From Oscarella lobularis (Eukaryota; Porifera; Homoscleromorpha; Homosclerophorida; Oscarellidae): DNA of 64,000 nt. The position numbers and the translations under genes were made by a program. The DNA lies in the NCBI RefSeq assembly GCF_947507565.1, contig NC_089186.1, positions 372,001 to 436,000 on the forward strand, written 5' to 3'. Shown piece by piece: positions 1-10,100 of the stretch. Positions within the stretch are counted from its first letter, which is position 1. Each line of letters starts with the position of its first letter. Below the pieces are notes generated by a model, which was not told the DNA's origin, ran no database searches, and saw nothing but the letters and a program-made list of their open reading frames with translations.

Positions 1-28
1 TTCTTTTGGACATTGATTTGGTATTCAG

Positions 29-3000
29 ATTGGGCCGCCTTTTTCTTGCTTTCTTCGCACGAATGGCTCTGACGGCTACGTCGATTTGGGGTCATGGAAT
101 CCAGGCATCGTATACACCTTGGAAGCCTGGATTCAACCGACATCGAGTGTTCACAGGCGCAGTGTAAGTTTTCCTCTAAACGTTCTTGTGTTTCTTCGGA
201 ATTTTAATTTAGATCATTATTGGCGATGTGACGGATTCGTGCAGCGATTGGGGAATTTTCCTTCATAACAGTTCTATAGGTCTTCTGTACGTGCCGCTCG
301 CCGGTGAAAGCTATTGTTCCGTCAGTTTGGCATCAGAGGTGATTGTCCACGTTAACCAGTGGCATCACGTCGCAATGACTGCCGACGGAACGTACGCTCG
401 ATTGTTCGTAAACGGAACCAAGATTCTAGAGGCTACGACGAAAAGGTATTTTCTTGGTAACGCTATACGCTTTCGCATCGGACGAAATTATACCTGCTGC
501 CCGGAATGGAGCGGGTTTTCTGGCAATGTGAAGGTAATGTAACGTCGCAGGTAAATGAAAATGAAAAAGTTTTTCAAGAATGTTTTGGAGTGGAAGAGAG
601 TTCTCTCGGAGAGCGAGCTCAGATCTCACTACGAAAGTCCTACAAAGTATTTTAACACTACTGTATGGCCTTGCTTGCATGGCATTACTCTATTTATTCG
701 CCACCTATTTTGCAGGAACACGTACTCTATAATCGTTTGGCGGCTCAGTACGAATTCGGCGAAAATCTATCTCCTGTTTGCTACGGTTTCGACTGGAAAT
801 TCCAAGACTGGTCTCCGGCCGACGGTGCCGTCGTTTCCGGCGTTCACTGTAACGTACGAACGTTTTACATACGACCAGGTGTCATAGTGAAAGTGGCGCC
901 TTGGAGACACCGTTTGGCCTCGAATTTGAGAGCGGACGGAACCTTTCAAGTCTACGCTGAGAATATCGTGATCGAAGGAATCCTGAAAGCAACGGGTGCA
1001 GGATACAAAGGTGGAGAAAGGCCGAGGACTGGCTTCTTTGGTACTCAGGGCGAAACCGTTTCGTGTAAGTTAATAAGAGAGACCGCTGAATAAATATTAA
1101 CTACCTATGCTGTAGCTTTGGGAAAAATGTGCAGGAGTCGGAATAGAGGCGGCGGAGGTGGTGGTGGTTGGGGGCCATCAGCCTACGGGCTACCGGGTGG
1201 CGGCGGAGGCTACGGCGAAGCAGGGTTAAAAAAAGAGTTCCGTTTACGTGATTGGTAGTTTACCGGCATTTCAGAAAATCCGGATCGTACAAGAGCGGTC
1301 CTGCTCAGGTTGGAAGGGGTGGCGAAGTATACGGAACATCGCGGCTGTCTCTGCTCTATTTGGGCAGCGGAGGAGGAAGCGGCGGCAACGGCCCCGACGC
1401 GCCAAAGTGGACTCCGCGCGGCGGCAAAGGTGGCAACGGAGGCGGAGCCATTCAGCTAGAGGCTCGTCGTCTCATCGAAGTCACTGGAAAGGTTCGAGCT
1501 GACGGATATCCTGGCGAAGGCGACAACGCGAAGTCGTATGCAGCGAATGTTTTGTGTGCAAACCGATTCTCGGTTACGTATGTCTCTTTTCTTCTAGATG
1601 TTCGGCTTCTAGGTGCTCATTGCTGTCGCCAAATAGATGTTGGGATTTGTCTGGTCCTGGCGGGGGCGGGGCGGGCGGGAGTGTATATCTTCGGGCACCG
1701 ACGATCGACATAGGTGTCGAGCGAGTGACGGCCGTCGGAGGACGAGGCGGCTATGGAACTACTGGATGCGGCGGCGGCGGGGGAGCCGGTCGCGTTCGCA
1801 TCGATTCGGACGTCTTGTACGGAACGTCGAAGCCGTCTCCGTCGCGATTTCGCTTCTCTGGCACCTTTATTGTACGATTCAAAGTTTGATCTGGCTAATA
1901 AATGAATTTGCGCCGTGTTTAGGATCTTGCCATGTTAGCCAGAGAGGCTGTGTTTCAAAGCGACAATGGGAACACATACAATGACAGGTCTGTCTACTTG
2001 GGGTGTTTTGAAGACGCCATGCCTCCGAATCGTCTTCTGAGAGTTCGAATGGCTGACAGCAATAAGACGACTCCGGCATACTGTAGGCAACAATGCTAGT
2101 AAGAGCCCTTTGCAAGCCATGTAATTGACTTGGGTAGTCGAAACTGTATTTAGTGGCCAAGGATTTAAATACTACGGCGCCGAGTTCTCTCGGGAATGCT
2201 TCTGCGACAACGTTTTAGACGGAAGTCATCTTAGACGTCTTGACAATGGGTTAGTGTCGCAGATATCATCAGTCTTTAATGGTTAAATAATTTGATATGT
2301 AGTGAGTGCGATCGTGCCTGCTTGGGAAATGCTAGTTTAACATGTGGCGGCATTTGGCGTATTTCCGTGTACGGGCCTATTCCGAGGCGAGCTGCCGCTG
2401 CCACCTTTCTAGCGCATCGGACCTGTTCACCCTGGTGTGACGTCGACTTTTCACAGAAGGCAAACCAAGTATGTTCTGACCGATATTACGACGCTTACTG
2501 AATTTGTCTAACCTTGGTCAATTTCTTACGCCCCGGGCTTTAGTGTACAGTATATGCTGTAGTTGAGAACGTAGAGACTGCCGCACGCGTAGGACCGAAC
2601 CACAGAATTGATTACCGTTTTATAGTCTTTGTACGGCTTCTGCTCCAATCCTGAGCTGATTTCGCAGATGTCGTCATGCTCTGCCGGCTTTCTTAGGCCC
2701 TCAGCTTCAAGCGGTCCTGAAATCAAAGATAATCACAAAAATTGCCGGTAGACAAACAACATAGTTTAATAGAAAGTAAAAAGACATTGTCTATGTTGCG
2801 CAGGTTGTGTAGCAGTACTCTTCGCGTTGTGGCGGTCAGGTTGAATGGAACGCAGTACAAAGGCCACGTCGAGCTTTATTATAATCATACGTGGAAGAGG
2901 ACAGTCGCCACGTCGTGGACAGAGAGAGATGCCGACGCAGTTTGTCGTCATTTGGGCTTTCCCGGTTTTCGAGCGGTGTTGACGTACGAACGCTTGTCGC

Positions 3001-5233
3001 CGTCTCCGCCCGTCGTCAACGCGACGTCTTGTCGCATCGTCAGTAAAGTATCGGCTAAGAACAGCTTTGCCTGTTCGATTAGTCGTCGTACTGGCTTAGA
3101 GATCAGAGGCAATCATTTTGCAGAAGCTGGAGTACTCTGCAGTAAGGAACAGTTGACCGAGTACGTAAGCATTCGACTTACTGTACTTGTTTTAGGTCGC
3201 GTCGGGATTATATACGGCCCTCTTCTGTCAGTTACTGTGTTTTACAACGACACTTGGCACGTTGCCTGTGACCCAACTTGGACCATCGAAAACGCTAATT
3301 CGACTTGCCGTCTTCTGGGTTTCGACGACTTGGATATTGTTCCAACATCGGTGCTACCAATCGAGTCAAGAACCACATATAATATCTCATGTCAAGGCAA
3401 CAGAAATGCGCTTCTTCTGTGTCCCTTTTTTGTTCTTAGACTAAATTCCTCGAGTGATCGATGGACCGGTAAGTACAGTCGGCTTTTATTAATTAATTAA
3501 TTAATTGATGGGTGTCTGTTTTTTCGACTAGTTTCGTCACCTTCGACGCATATTTCTGTTGCCGTAGGGATCACTGCAGCGTTCCTAGCTCTGACCGTCG
3601 GCACGATTGTCGTCTACGTTAGGATGAAGATACGACGGCATAAACGTTTGCTAGGAGCCAATTTGTTTCTTAATTCGTACCGCCCGCCTGCTATTGCGCC
3701 CAGACATTTCACGCATCAAGTTTGCGATAGCTGGGAGATTTCTCCGCGGAATTTAGTTCTGCTGGAGAAACTTGGCGAAGGCTTTTTTGGGGTTGTCCTA
3801 AAAGCCGAGATGACGAAACAAGTTTCAACTGTTCGGCGCAGTAAGTCTTTTCGTAGAAAAGTCGTTGCGTGCAAAATGTTGAAACGTAAGATTTGAATAA
3901 AGCAGATACTGTTTTACGTACCTTAGTCGTTTTGTTTTTAGCGAGTGGTACCTACAAAGAACAAGTTGAATTATTGAACGAAATATCTCTTATGAAGAGA
4001 ATTGGCAAGCACCCTCATATTGTGAGCATTACTGGATGCATTACAGCGGACAATCCGGTATGTCTTGTGGTTGAATTCTGCTCTGGCGGTGATTTGCTAA
4101 CCTGTATAAGAAATTCTCACTTCTATGTAAGATGGGTTTTCGGTTTTTATTTATATCTTTTATTCCATAGCATATTTTTGTAGTTTTCACACAAAAACGA
4201 TGAGGATACGAAAAAAACTTCAAGAGATTCTATGTAAGCAAACAGCAAGAATTTTCTGACATTTATTTCTAGTGACAAAGTCGTGTAAACAGGAAAGAAA
4301 CTGGGTCTGTTGATCGCTCTGATCTAGTGAAAGACTGTTCGGAAAAGGCAAAGTGCTTAGATCAAGGCGATTTTCTGTCATTCGCATGGCAGATTGCTTC
4401 AGGAATGGTACGTATATATGCATGTATAAAATAGATGCAGCAAATTTTGTGCGTCGTTGTTTTCTGACAGGAGTATCTTGCAGGCAAAGACTTCGTTCAT
4501 CGGGATTTGGCTTGCCGAAACGTTCTACTTACGAGTGACGGAATGCTTAAAGTATCCGACTTCGGCTTGACGAGATCCATTTACCTCGACGGAATCTACA
4601 CTCTCAAAAATTCGGCGTCCCTTCCTCTTCGCTGGATGGCAACTGAAGCCATCAAATATCGCAAATTCAGCGAATTTACTGACGTGTACATATAGCTATA
4701 GAAGTCAGTGCAGTGTTCTATCTCAGTCGTTGTTATATTTAGGTGGTCGTTTGGCGTCTGTCTTTGGGAAATCTGTACTTTAGGTACGGTAGTTGCTCTC
4801 TCTAGTTGGGAAAATCTATGAGATTTATACAGGAGCTTATCCGTACCCAGCGATAGCCAATGAAGATCTTCTGCGTGAATTGCTGAATGGTACTCGTCTC
4901 GAAAAGCCGCAGCATTGCACAGATCAGCTGTACACATTGTTTCGTGCGTACAAATGTCACTAATTTCTGCTATTAAGGTTTGACATTATGTGCCAGTGCT
5001 GGAACACGAAACCCGAAAGCCGCCCCTCTTTCAAAAGTCTTACGAAACAGCTGTCTCTTCTGCTTGAATCCGAGGTTCCGCAAAAATACATTGAGTTGGA
5101 ATGCGCCGGTGGCGACTCAGATGAAAACTCTGACGTTGAGAGTGATCAAGCCTGGAGTCCTCAATCAGAGGTTGGGAGCAATGCAAAGTTGTCACAAGAA
5201 GATACCACTGTTTTTGAAGAATCTCGTCTTTAG
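29..5233 (+). CDS. Receptor tyrosine kinase 1 (5' partial; LamG, Gly-rich, WSC, 2x SRCR, TM, kinase)
   Basis: Multi-exon gene whose 5' exons lie before the window. Exons read in frame as follows: 29-163, 213-533, 579-662 and 716-1064 (concanavalin A-like LamG domain with an HHVAMTADGT strand); 1116-1224, 1275-1535 and 1598-1871 (glycine-rich domain); 1923-2098, 2154-2249 and 2303-2468 (WSC domain, VYLGCFEDA to LTCGG); then a short Cys exon near 2630; 2812-3468 (two SRCR domains); a TM exon from 3532; then kinase exons to the stop at 5233. The kinase has the Gly loop GEGFFGVV, the Lys in VACKML, HRDLACRN and DFG, so it should phosphorylate tyrosine at the plasma membrane. The APE motif reads ATE (RWMATEAIKY). 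The ligand is unknown. The paralogue RTK2 lies 1.9 kb downstream in the same orientation. Exon borders of the N-lobe insert and the C-lobe are less certain than the domain calls. Confidence 0.88.
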
Positions 5234-5940
5234 TATGACGTAGTAGGTAGTCTCACCCGTACTTCATATAATGCGACATCTGGTAAATAAGTACCCGCCT
5301 TCTTTATGAACCTCCCTTCACTCTCCCATTGCTCAAGTCTCGTGCAGCACAGGCTGGTCATTGCCTTCCATAAAGCACGTATAGAGATGTATATTCTAAT
5401 GATTGGTAATGTTTCTTCTAAAAGCCTTGTTTTAAGGTGCACGAGACGATGGGAGGCTCCTAAAAGAAATGTGGTACTTATTGATAGCGCATGTGGGAGG
5501 GTCAAGAATTCCCGTTGGTGCTCATAATGTACGTGGTTTTACGTGTAGAACTTGGGAAACGAGGATTATTCTCAGGATATTGATATGCTACCTACGTAGT
5601 AGCTTTCTAGTGCGGCTAATTCAACGTCATTATTTCGTAGCAAGTAGCAACTCGCCGGTTCCGGAACGGATAGCGTTTTGCGTTTGTGTACGTTACCCAA
5701 AAAAGCAATCAATACGCGAGCCGGGAGAGCCGGGAGAGGTATACGTGACCCGGAAGTGTGTCGAATAGCCGAATTCAAAGGGCGGTGTGCATCGGAAGTC
5801 CATGCATGGCCATGAAGGGTTGTGGAGTTGACGCCAGAAAGCAGTGACTAACGTGAACGTCAAAAGTGTATACGTGACCCGGAAATGTTGTGAACGTGAC
5901 GCGAAGGAGCGGCGAAGACCGGTTACCTGATCATCGTTGA
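5234..5940. other. 3' flank of RTK1, homologous to the 3' flank of RTK2
   Basis: No gene seen. The first ~170 bases match the sequence after the RTK2 stop (15254-15420) closely. About 290 bases (roughly 5390-5680) are then extra in this copy. From 5690 it matches 15430-15660 again, including two CCGGAA-containing ACGTGACCCGGAA elements (5748, 5875). This is the left copy of an old block duplication and leads into the oxidase relic. Confidence 0.7.
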
Positions 5941-6378
5941 TTGGACCCCACAATCAAATGTCAATACAGTCTAAATAACAGATACGGAGCAATTGGGTTC
6001 CAATTAGGGTGTTTTCTCGAATGCCCAGAAAAAGATGTCATTGGTCAACTCGGTTTGTGCCATAATCAAATTGGAAAATTCGAGACGTCGTTAATTCTGT
6101 TGCTCCACTGCATTTGCCACAGTTCTCGCACGACGGAAGACAACAATTATTTGCAAGCATGTCTGTGCCTGATATTCACCGAGACCAACTACTATCACCC
6201 CGAAAGCGAAGCGGACATCATTACCCTCGTCAATTACGCGAGAGCAAACGCCTGGATGAGGATCGAGTCACTCCATGCCCCAGGCGACCTTCACCGACCC
6301 ATGTGTCATCGACGTCTCAGCGGCCGCTCCGGGAGCCAACGTCAACATGGTGCTCGTTCATCTATGCTTGCGTTTTGA
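5941..6378 (+). pseudogene. Relic of FAD-linked oxidase (5' part only)
   Basis: Near-copy of the start of the oxidase gene at 15665. It shares SINNRYGAIGFQLGCFLE-like sequence, YYHPESEADIITLVNYARAN and ATFTDPC-like stretches, but spread over several frames. Small deletions remove the residues that carry the FAD-histidine motif (GSGHS in the intact copy). Similarity stops near 6356, where it jumps to sequence found just upstream of TRPC A. So the right two thirds of the oxidase and its 3' flank were deleted here. Clearly non-functional. Confidence 0.85.
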
Positions 6379-6485
6379 AGGGCCATTCTGTCGGCGAATG
6401 CCCTTCTACGTTACGCCAAGCAAACTCCCCCAAGAGCTGGCACAGTTATCGGGGTTCCTCCCACGATCAATCTCTCACGCTTCGG

Positions 6486-6720
6486 CGATGCGATGGAGCT
6501 CGAAAGTCTTTCGAACGACTCGTCATCGCCCGAAGGGGACTCGGACGTCGACGACAAGCCGTCGACGACAAGCCGTCGACGACTTTCAAGAATCCGTCCG
6601 CAGTTGCCAAAGGCGCCGTCGATTCATAGACGAACTGCGAAACTCAAACGAATCGAATCGCAGCGCGTCGACAGTGGAGGTCCCATTCGACGCCTTCGCC
6701 GAAGCCTTCCAATAATCAAA
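6486..6720 (+). pseudogene. Relic of TRPC channel exon 1
   Basis: Matches the first coding exon of the TRPC genes (compare 18034-18240). It has MELESLSNDSSSPE, then the SDVDDKPSTT stretch with an extra direct repeat of the GACAAGCCGTCGACGA unit, then frameshifted versions of NELRNFAEGQAKRI and the LLDAFAES-like end. No later TRPC exons follow. With the oxidase relic, this shows the order RTK-oxidase-TRPC was once present twice. Confidence 0.75.
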
Positions 6721-7122
6721 TAGGGAGGTGTTCCGTATACGGATTGGTTGTTTCCTCTAGCTTCCTCTGTGCCCTGTGGAACGGTCCCCAGAGGCCCGGA
6801 AGTCTGGTACGGCTTCGGCTCTATGAATAGCTTTCCTTGGAAAGGTTAGGGTCGGCCATTTTCTGGGAACCGTTTTACGGAGCGCAGAGTCTGGGTAGAA
6901 GGTCTGTGCCAGTATGAAAGTCAGCCGAATCTGAAGGGCGGCGTACCTGACTCAGAAGCAGTTTCTAACGTCAAGAGTGCACGTGAGTACGTGACTGAGA
7001 TCAGATGTCATTGGTCGACTCGGTTCATGCTATAATCGAATTGTAAGTTAGAGAAGTCGTAAGTGCCGTTGCAAAACTGCATCCGTCTCAGTTGCGTTTG
7101 ACTTGCGTCTAGGTCTCAACCA
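6721..7122. other. Spacer with a second oxidase-upstream-like segment before RTK2
   Basis: No gene seen. About 6915-7090 resembles the region just upstream of and overlapping the start of the oxidase gene (15495-15830). It shares CAGCCGAAT-(C/T)-(C/T)AAAGGGCGGCG-like sequence, the TAACGT-CAAGAGTG-ACGTGA part, and ATGTCATTGG-CAACTCGGTTC-TGC-ATAATC. It sits immediately before the RTK2 start, so it may act as that gene's promoter. Confidence 0.5.
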
Positions 7123-10100
7123 ATGAAGATCTTGAGGCGAGATTTCGATATCACGACGTTTGGTGCCGTGCTTTTGTTTCTCTGCCGGGCGCCTTTTCTA
7201 TCGGTTCGGGGCGAGTTCTCTCGTTGCAGCGATTTTTCTGAGGCGGGAAGACTAGTTGACGGAATGTACAATCTGGAAGTGATGCCCGATATCGCAATAT
7301 CTGTTTACTGTAAAGGTACGACGGAATTAGGCCTGCTTAGATCAACTTTATTCCAGGGCGCGCGCGCCCTGGTGTTCGGTAGCCTCGGTTCCAGACCCTC
7401 TCTCCCCCGATCCTTGGTAACATCTGGGGAAGAGAGGGTCTGGAACCGAGTTCGGGGCTCTCAAACGTGAACGGCCAAAATCTGTAGCCTCGCAAGCCAG
7501 TCCCTTCTCCCTGATCTCCGTATAAAAACCGAAAGGGAGAAGGGCCTGGTACCGCTCGTCTGCGTCATGCCCAGTGGCATTAGACGTGCGTGATTGGCTC
7601 GTCTTCGATCCCATAAACATTAAATAAGTTTGTCTGGGTTAATTAAAGGGTTAGGGTTAACCCTTTTCTCTCCACGGAGTATAGGTAGTCTGGAGGCCAG
7701 ACCTCTTCGCTCGGGGAGGAAGAGGGTTCTGGTCACCTGCGCAAACTCAGTCTTTACCGCACAGTGCGGCCCAATCAGCGCGCTTGAATTCATTGAGTTA
7801 GTCTATATCAAATTAGTCTGACCCCCCCAGACCTTTTCGGAGGAGACAAACAAATACGTCTCGATTTATAGCCAATGGCCTTTAGCTGTTCCCAGCGGAA
7901 CGATGGGAACCCCATTTCAGCAGCAGCGGATCTTGCTGCTCACTGGGCTCCCAGCGCAAGTACAACAAGGATCAGCGGCGGGAGGTCAACCGCCGCCTCA
8001 GGGACAGCCGCAATCCTCTCAGCAAATTCAGGCGACAGCGTATACGGGTCAGCCGTACGGCGCGCAGGGAGTGAACTACGGACAATCGCACGGTGGGATG
8101 TATGAGTCGCAGTACGCCGCCGCCGTAGCCAGTAGCCAGTAGCGTGCGTCTGATCGGCGGTACAGACTGAGTGTGCGCAGGTGACCAGACCCTCTTCCTC
8201 CCCGAGCGAAGAGGTCTGGCCCCCAGACTAGAGCATAGGAGGAAAAGGGCATGGCATGCGAGGCTAAGCTACACCATAGTCTGGCTAAGTTTTACTTTTC
8301 GTGATTTTGTAACCTCAAGCTATAGTTGGAAAAGAGGATATCACATGTCGTTTCACTGACCAATATTGATTAGATGTCCGCCTTCGCAAATTTGTGTTCG
8401 TATGTGACATTCTGAATAACTACTGTGTCCCTGTTTGGAATAAATTTGCGTTTGAAATATCGCAATTGACTTCTTTGTTAGGAATGAAAAGTGGAAACCC
8501 AACAGAATACATCGATTTACCTGAAGAAAATTTCGCGAATCATTATTACGAACCAATGGGTTAGAGTTTTTATGAACAGTGTGTCATTTTCTTATATTGA
8601 ATCAAGGTTTGAACTCATCAGGTGCCCCTGTCGTATGGGGTATAACTCAATTTACGCGCATTCGCATTGACTTGGACACTTGGCTTGTACAGGCAGATGA
8701 TTGGACGTTTTCTACCTTTCAAGGCCGCGCAGGCGGTGCAAATATATCGTAATAAAAACGCTTGCTCGCTAATAACTTGCGTTCTATTGATCTGACTAGT
8801 TACGGCCATGCAGGCAACGGGTTCTGTCATCGTGGCAACTCAACGTGTCAAGGAGGAAACTTCAGTATCAATTTGATGTCTACTCCTTTTGAAGTGGATC
8901 CTGGAGTTACATGGACGTGGAGCAAAGGAATGAAGAACTCTACTGCAAACGAAATTTATATAATTGATTCTTCAAGTGAGACATTTCGCAGTTTGTGCCG
9001 GCATAGGCTTTAGTTCATTTTGTAAGGGTTTCCTTTTTGTTAATTAATTTAGATCCTCGGCAAATGGTGCAAGGAAGATGTGAAAAGTCTTGTTTTCCGG
9101 TGTTGTGCGACGAGTCCAATCCGAGACTCAAGCTACGTCTTGTGACAAATAATCCTTGCGTCAATCGCTCGTCAAGTCTGTGTCAAAATTATGGGAAATG
9201 TCTTTTGATGTCATTATTGGCGTATGAATGCTTATGCGCGCAGGGCTGGACAGGACCAGATTGTAGCATTCCGGAAGGTAACAATGAGAAATATATGCTT
9301 TACAGACTGACCCCGGTTCAGGCAGAAGCCAGGAATGTAGTATATCAAAAAAAACCTCTACTGCGGTAAAATGTTACACAAAACGCTTTTGCTACCGTAC
9401 AGCACAAGTAGTACGTTGGCTCCTTGTTCACACTCTACGTATTTGGATTCTTTGCCTAATTTCTTGATTTCGGTAGGTGATAGGAGAGTTGATGGGGAGC
9501 TGAGTTTACCTTCCGACAACGCCACCTCTTTCGCAACATGTCCTCAAGGCTACACGCTTACTCGATGCCAATGCTCTATTGTAGACTGTGACGGTGTGAT
9601 GTTGCCAACGAACGGCGAAGAAAAGTGCACCGCCTACACTTCCGGAATACCAGTGCGCGCTGTCGCGACGTGCACAAAGTTTGATCCAGAAATGATTTCG
9701 ACGACCGTAACGCGAGTTCCAGAGAAAGACTTTTCTGAACGAGCTATAGTGACCTACACCTGCCCCAAAGGTGATTTCATTGTGCAGAAAATGTTAGAAA
9801 GAATTTTTGCTATACCAGAAGCACTTGCAGGTTCAGTGTTAATTGCCTGCAACTGGCATAGCCCATGGCTGTCGGGAGATCGTCCTGTCTCGAATGGCTT
9901 GGGAACCTTTGCGGGTAACAAATGCAGCGTCAACTGTGGACAACAGGAAAAGAGATGCGCGCTTTACGCGAGATGCCTGAGTAAGCAGATGGTTATTAAA
10001 TGATATGATAGCCCAAGATTTATTAACGTAACGTTAATTAAGTCTCAAAGAAAAGCTGTCCTTTAATAGTAGCCATACTGTTTGTTTAACATTCTTAAAA

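Larger units (their letters stand above)
7340..8270. mobile_element. Nested foldback (inverted-repeat) insertion in RTK2 intron 1
   Basis: Long inverted arms: 7688-7765 pairs with about 8153-8228 (few mismatches; core CTCTTCCTCCCCGAGCGAAG on the right). An outer pair, 7486-7510 and 8236-8262, carries TAGCCTCGCA. A smaller hairpin sits at 7383-7451. No transposase is visible, so this looks like a non-autonomous MITE/foldback element or nested elements. The centre carries the Gln-rich reading frame listed separately. Target-site duplications were not identified with confidence. Confidence 0.65.

Noticed and set aside
3162-3192. 31-nt intron between the two SRCR domains of RTK1 (GTAAGC...TTTTAG)
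   Set aside because: Too short, and removal would shift the frame; reading straight through keeps both SRCR domains in frame.
4250-4300. Stop codon in the kinase-insert exon of RTK1 (TGACAAAG and TGTAAACAG)
   Set aside because: It disappears if the acceptor is AACAG/GAAAGAAAC, which fits the phase in both RTK1 and RTK2.
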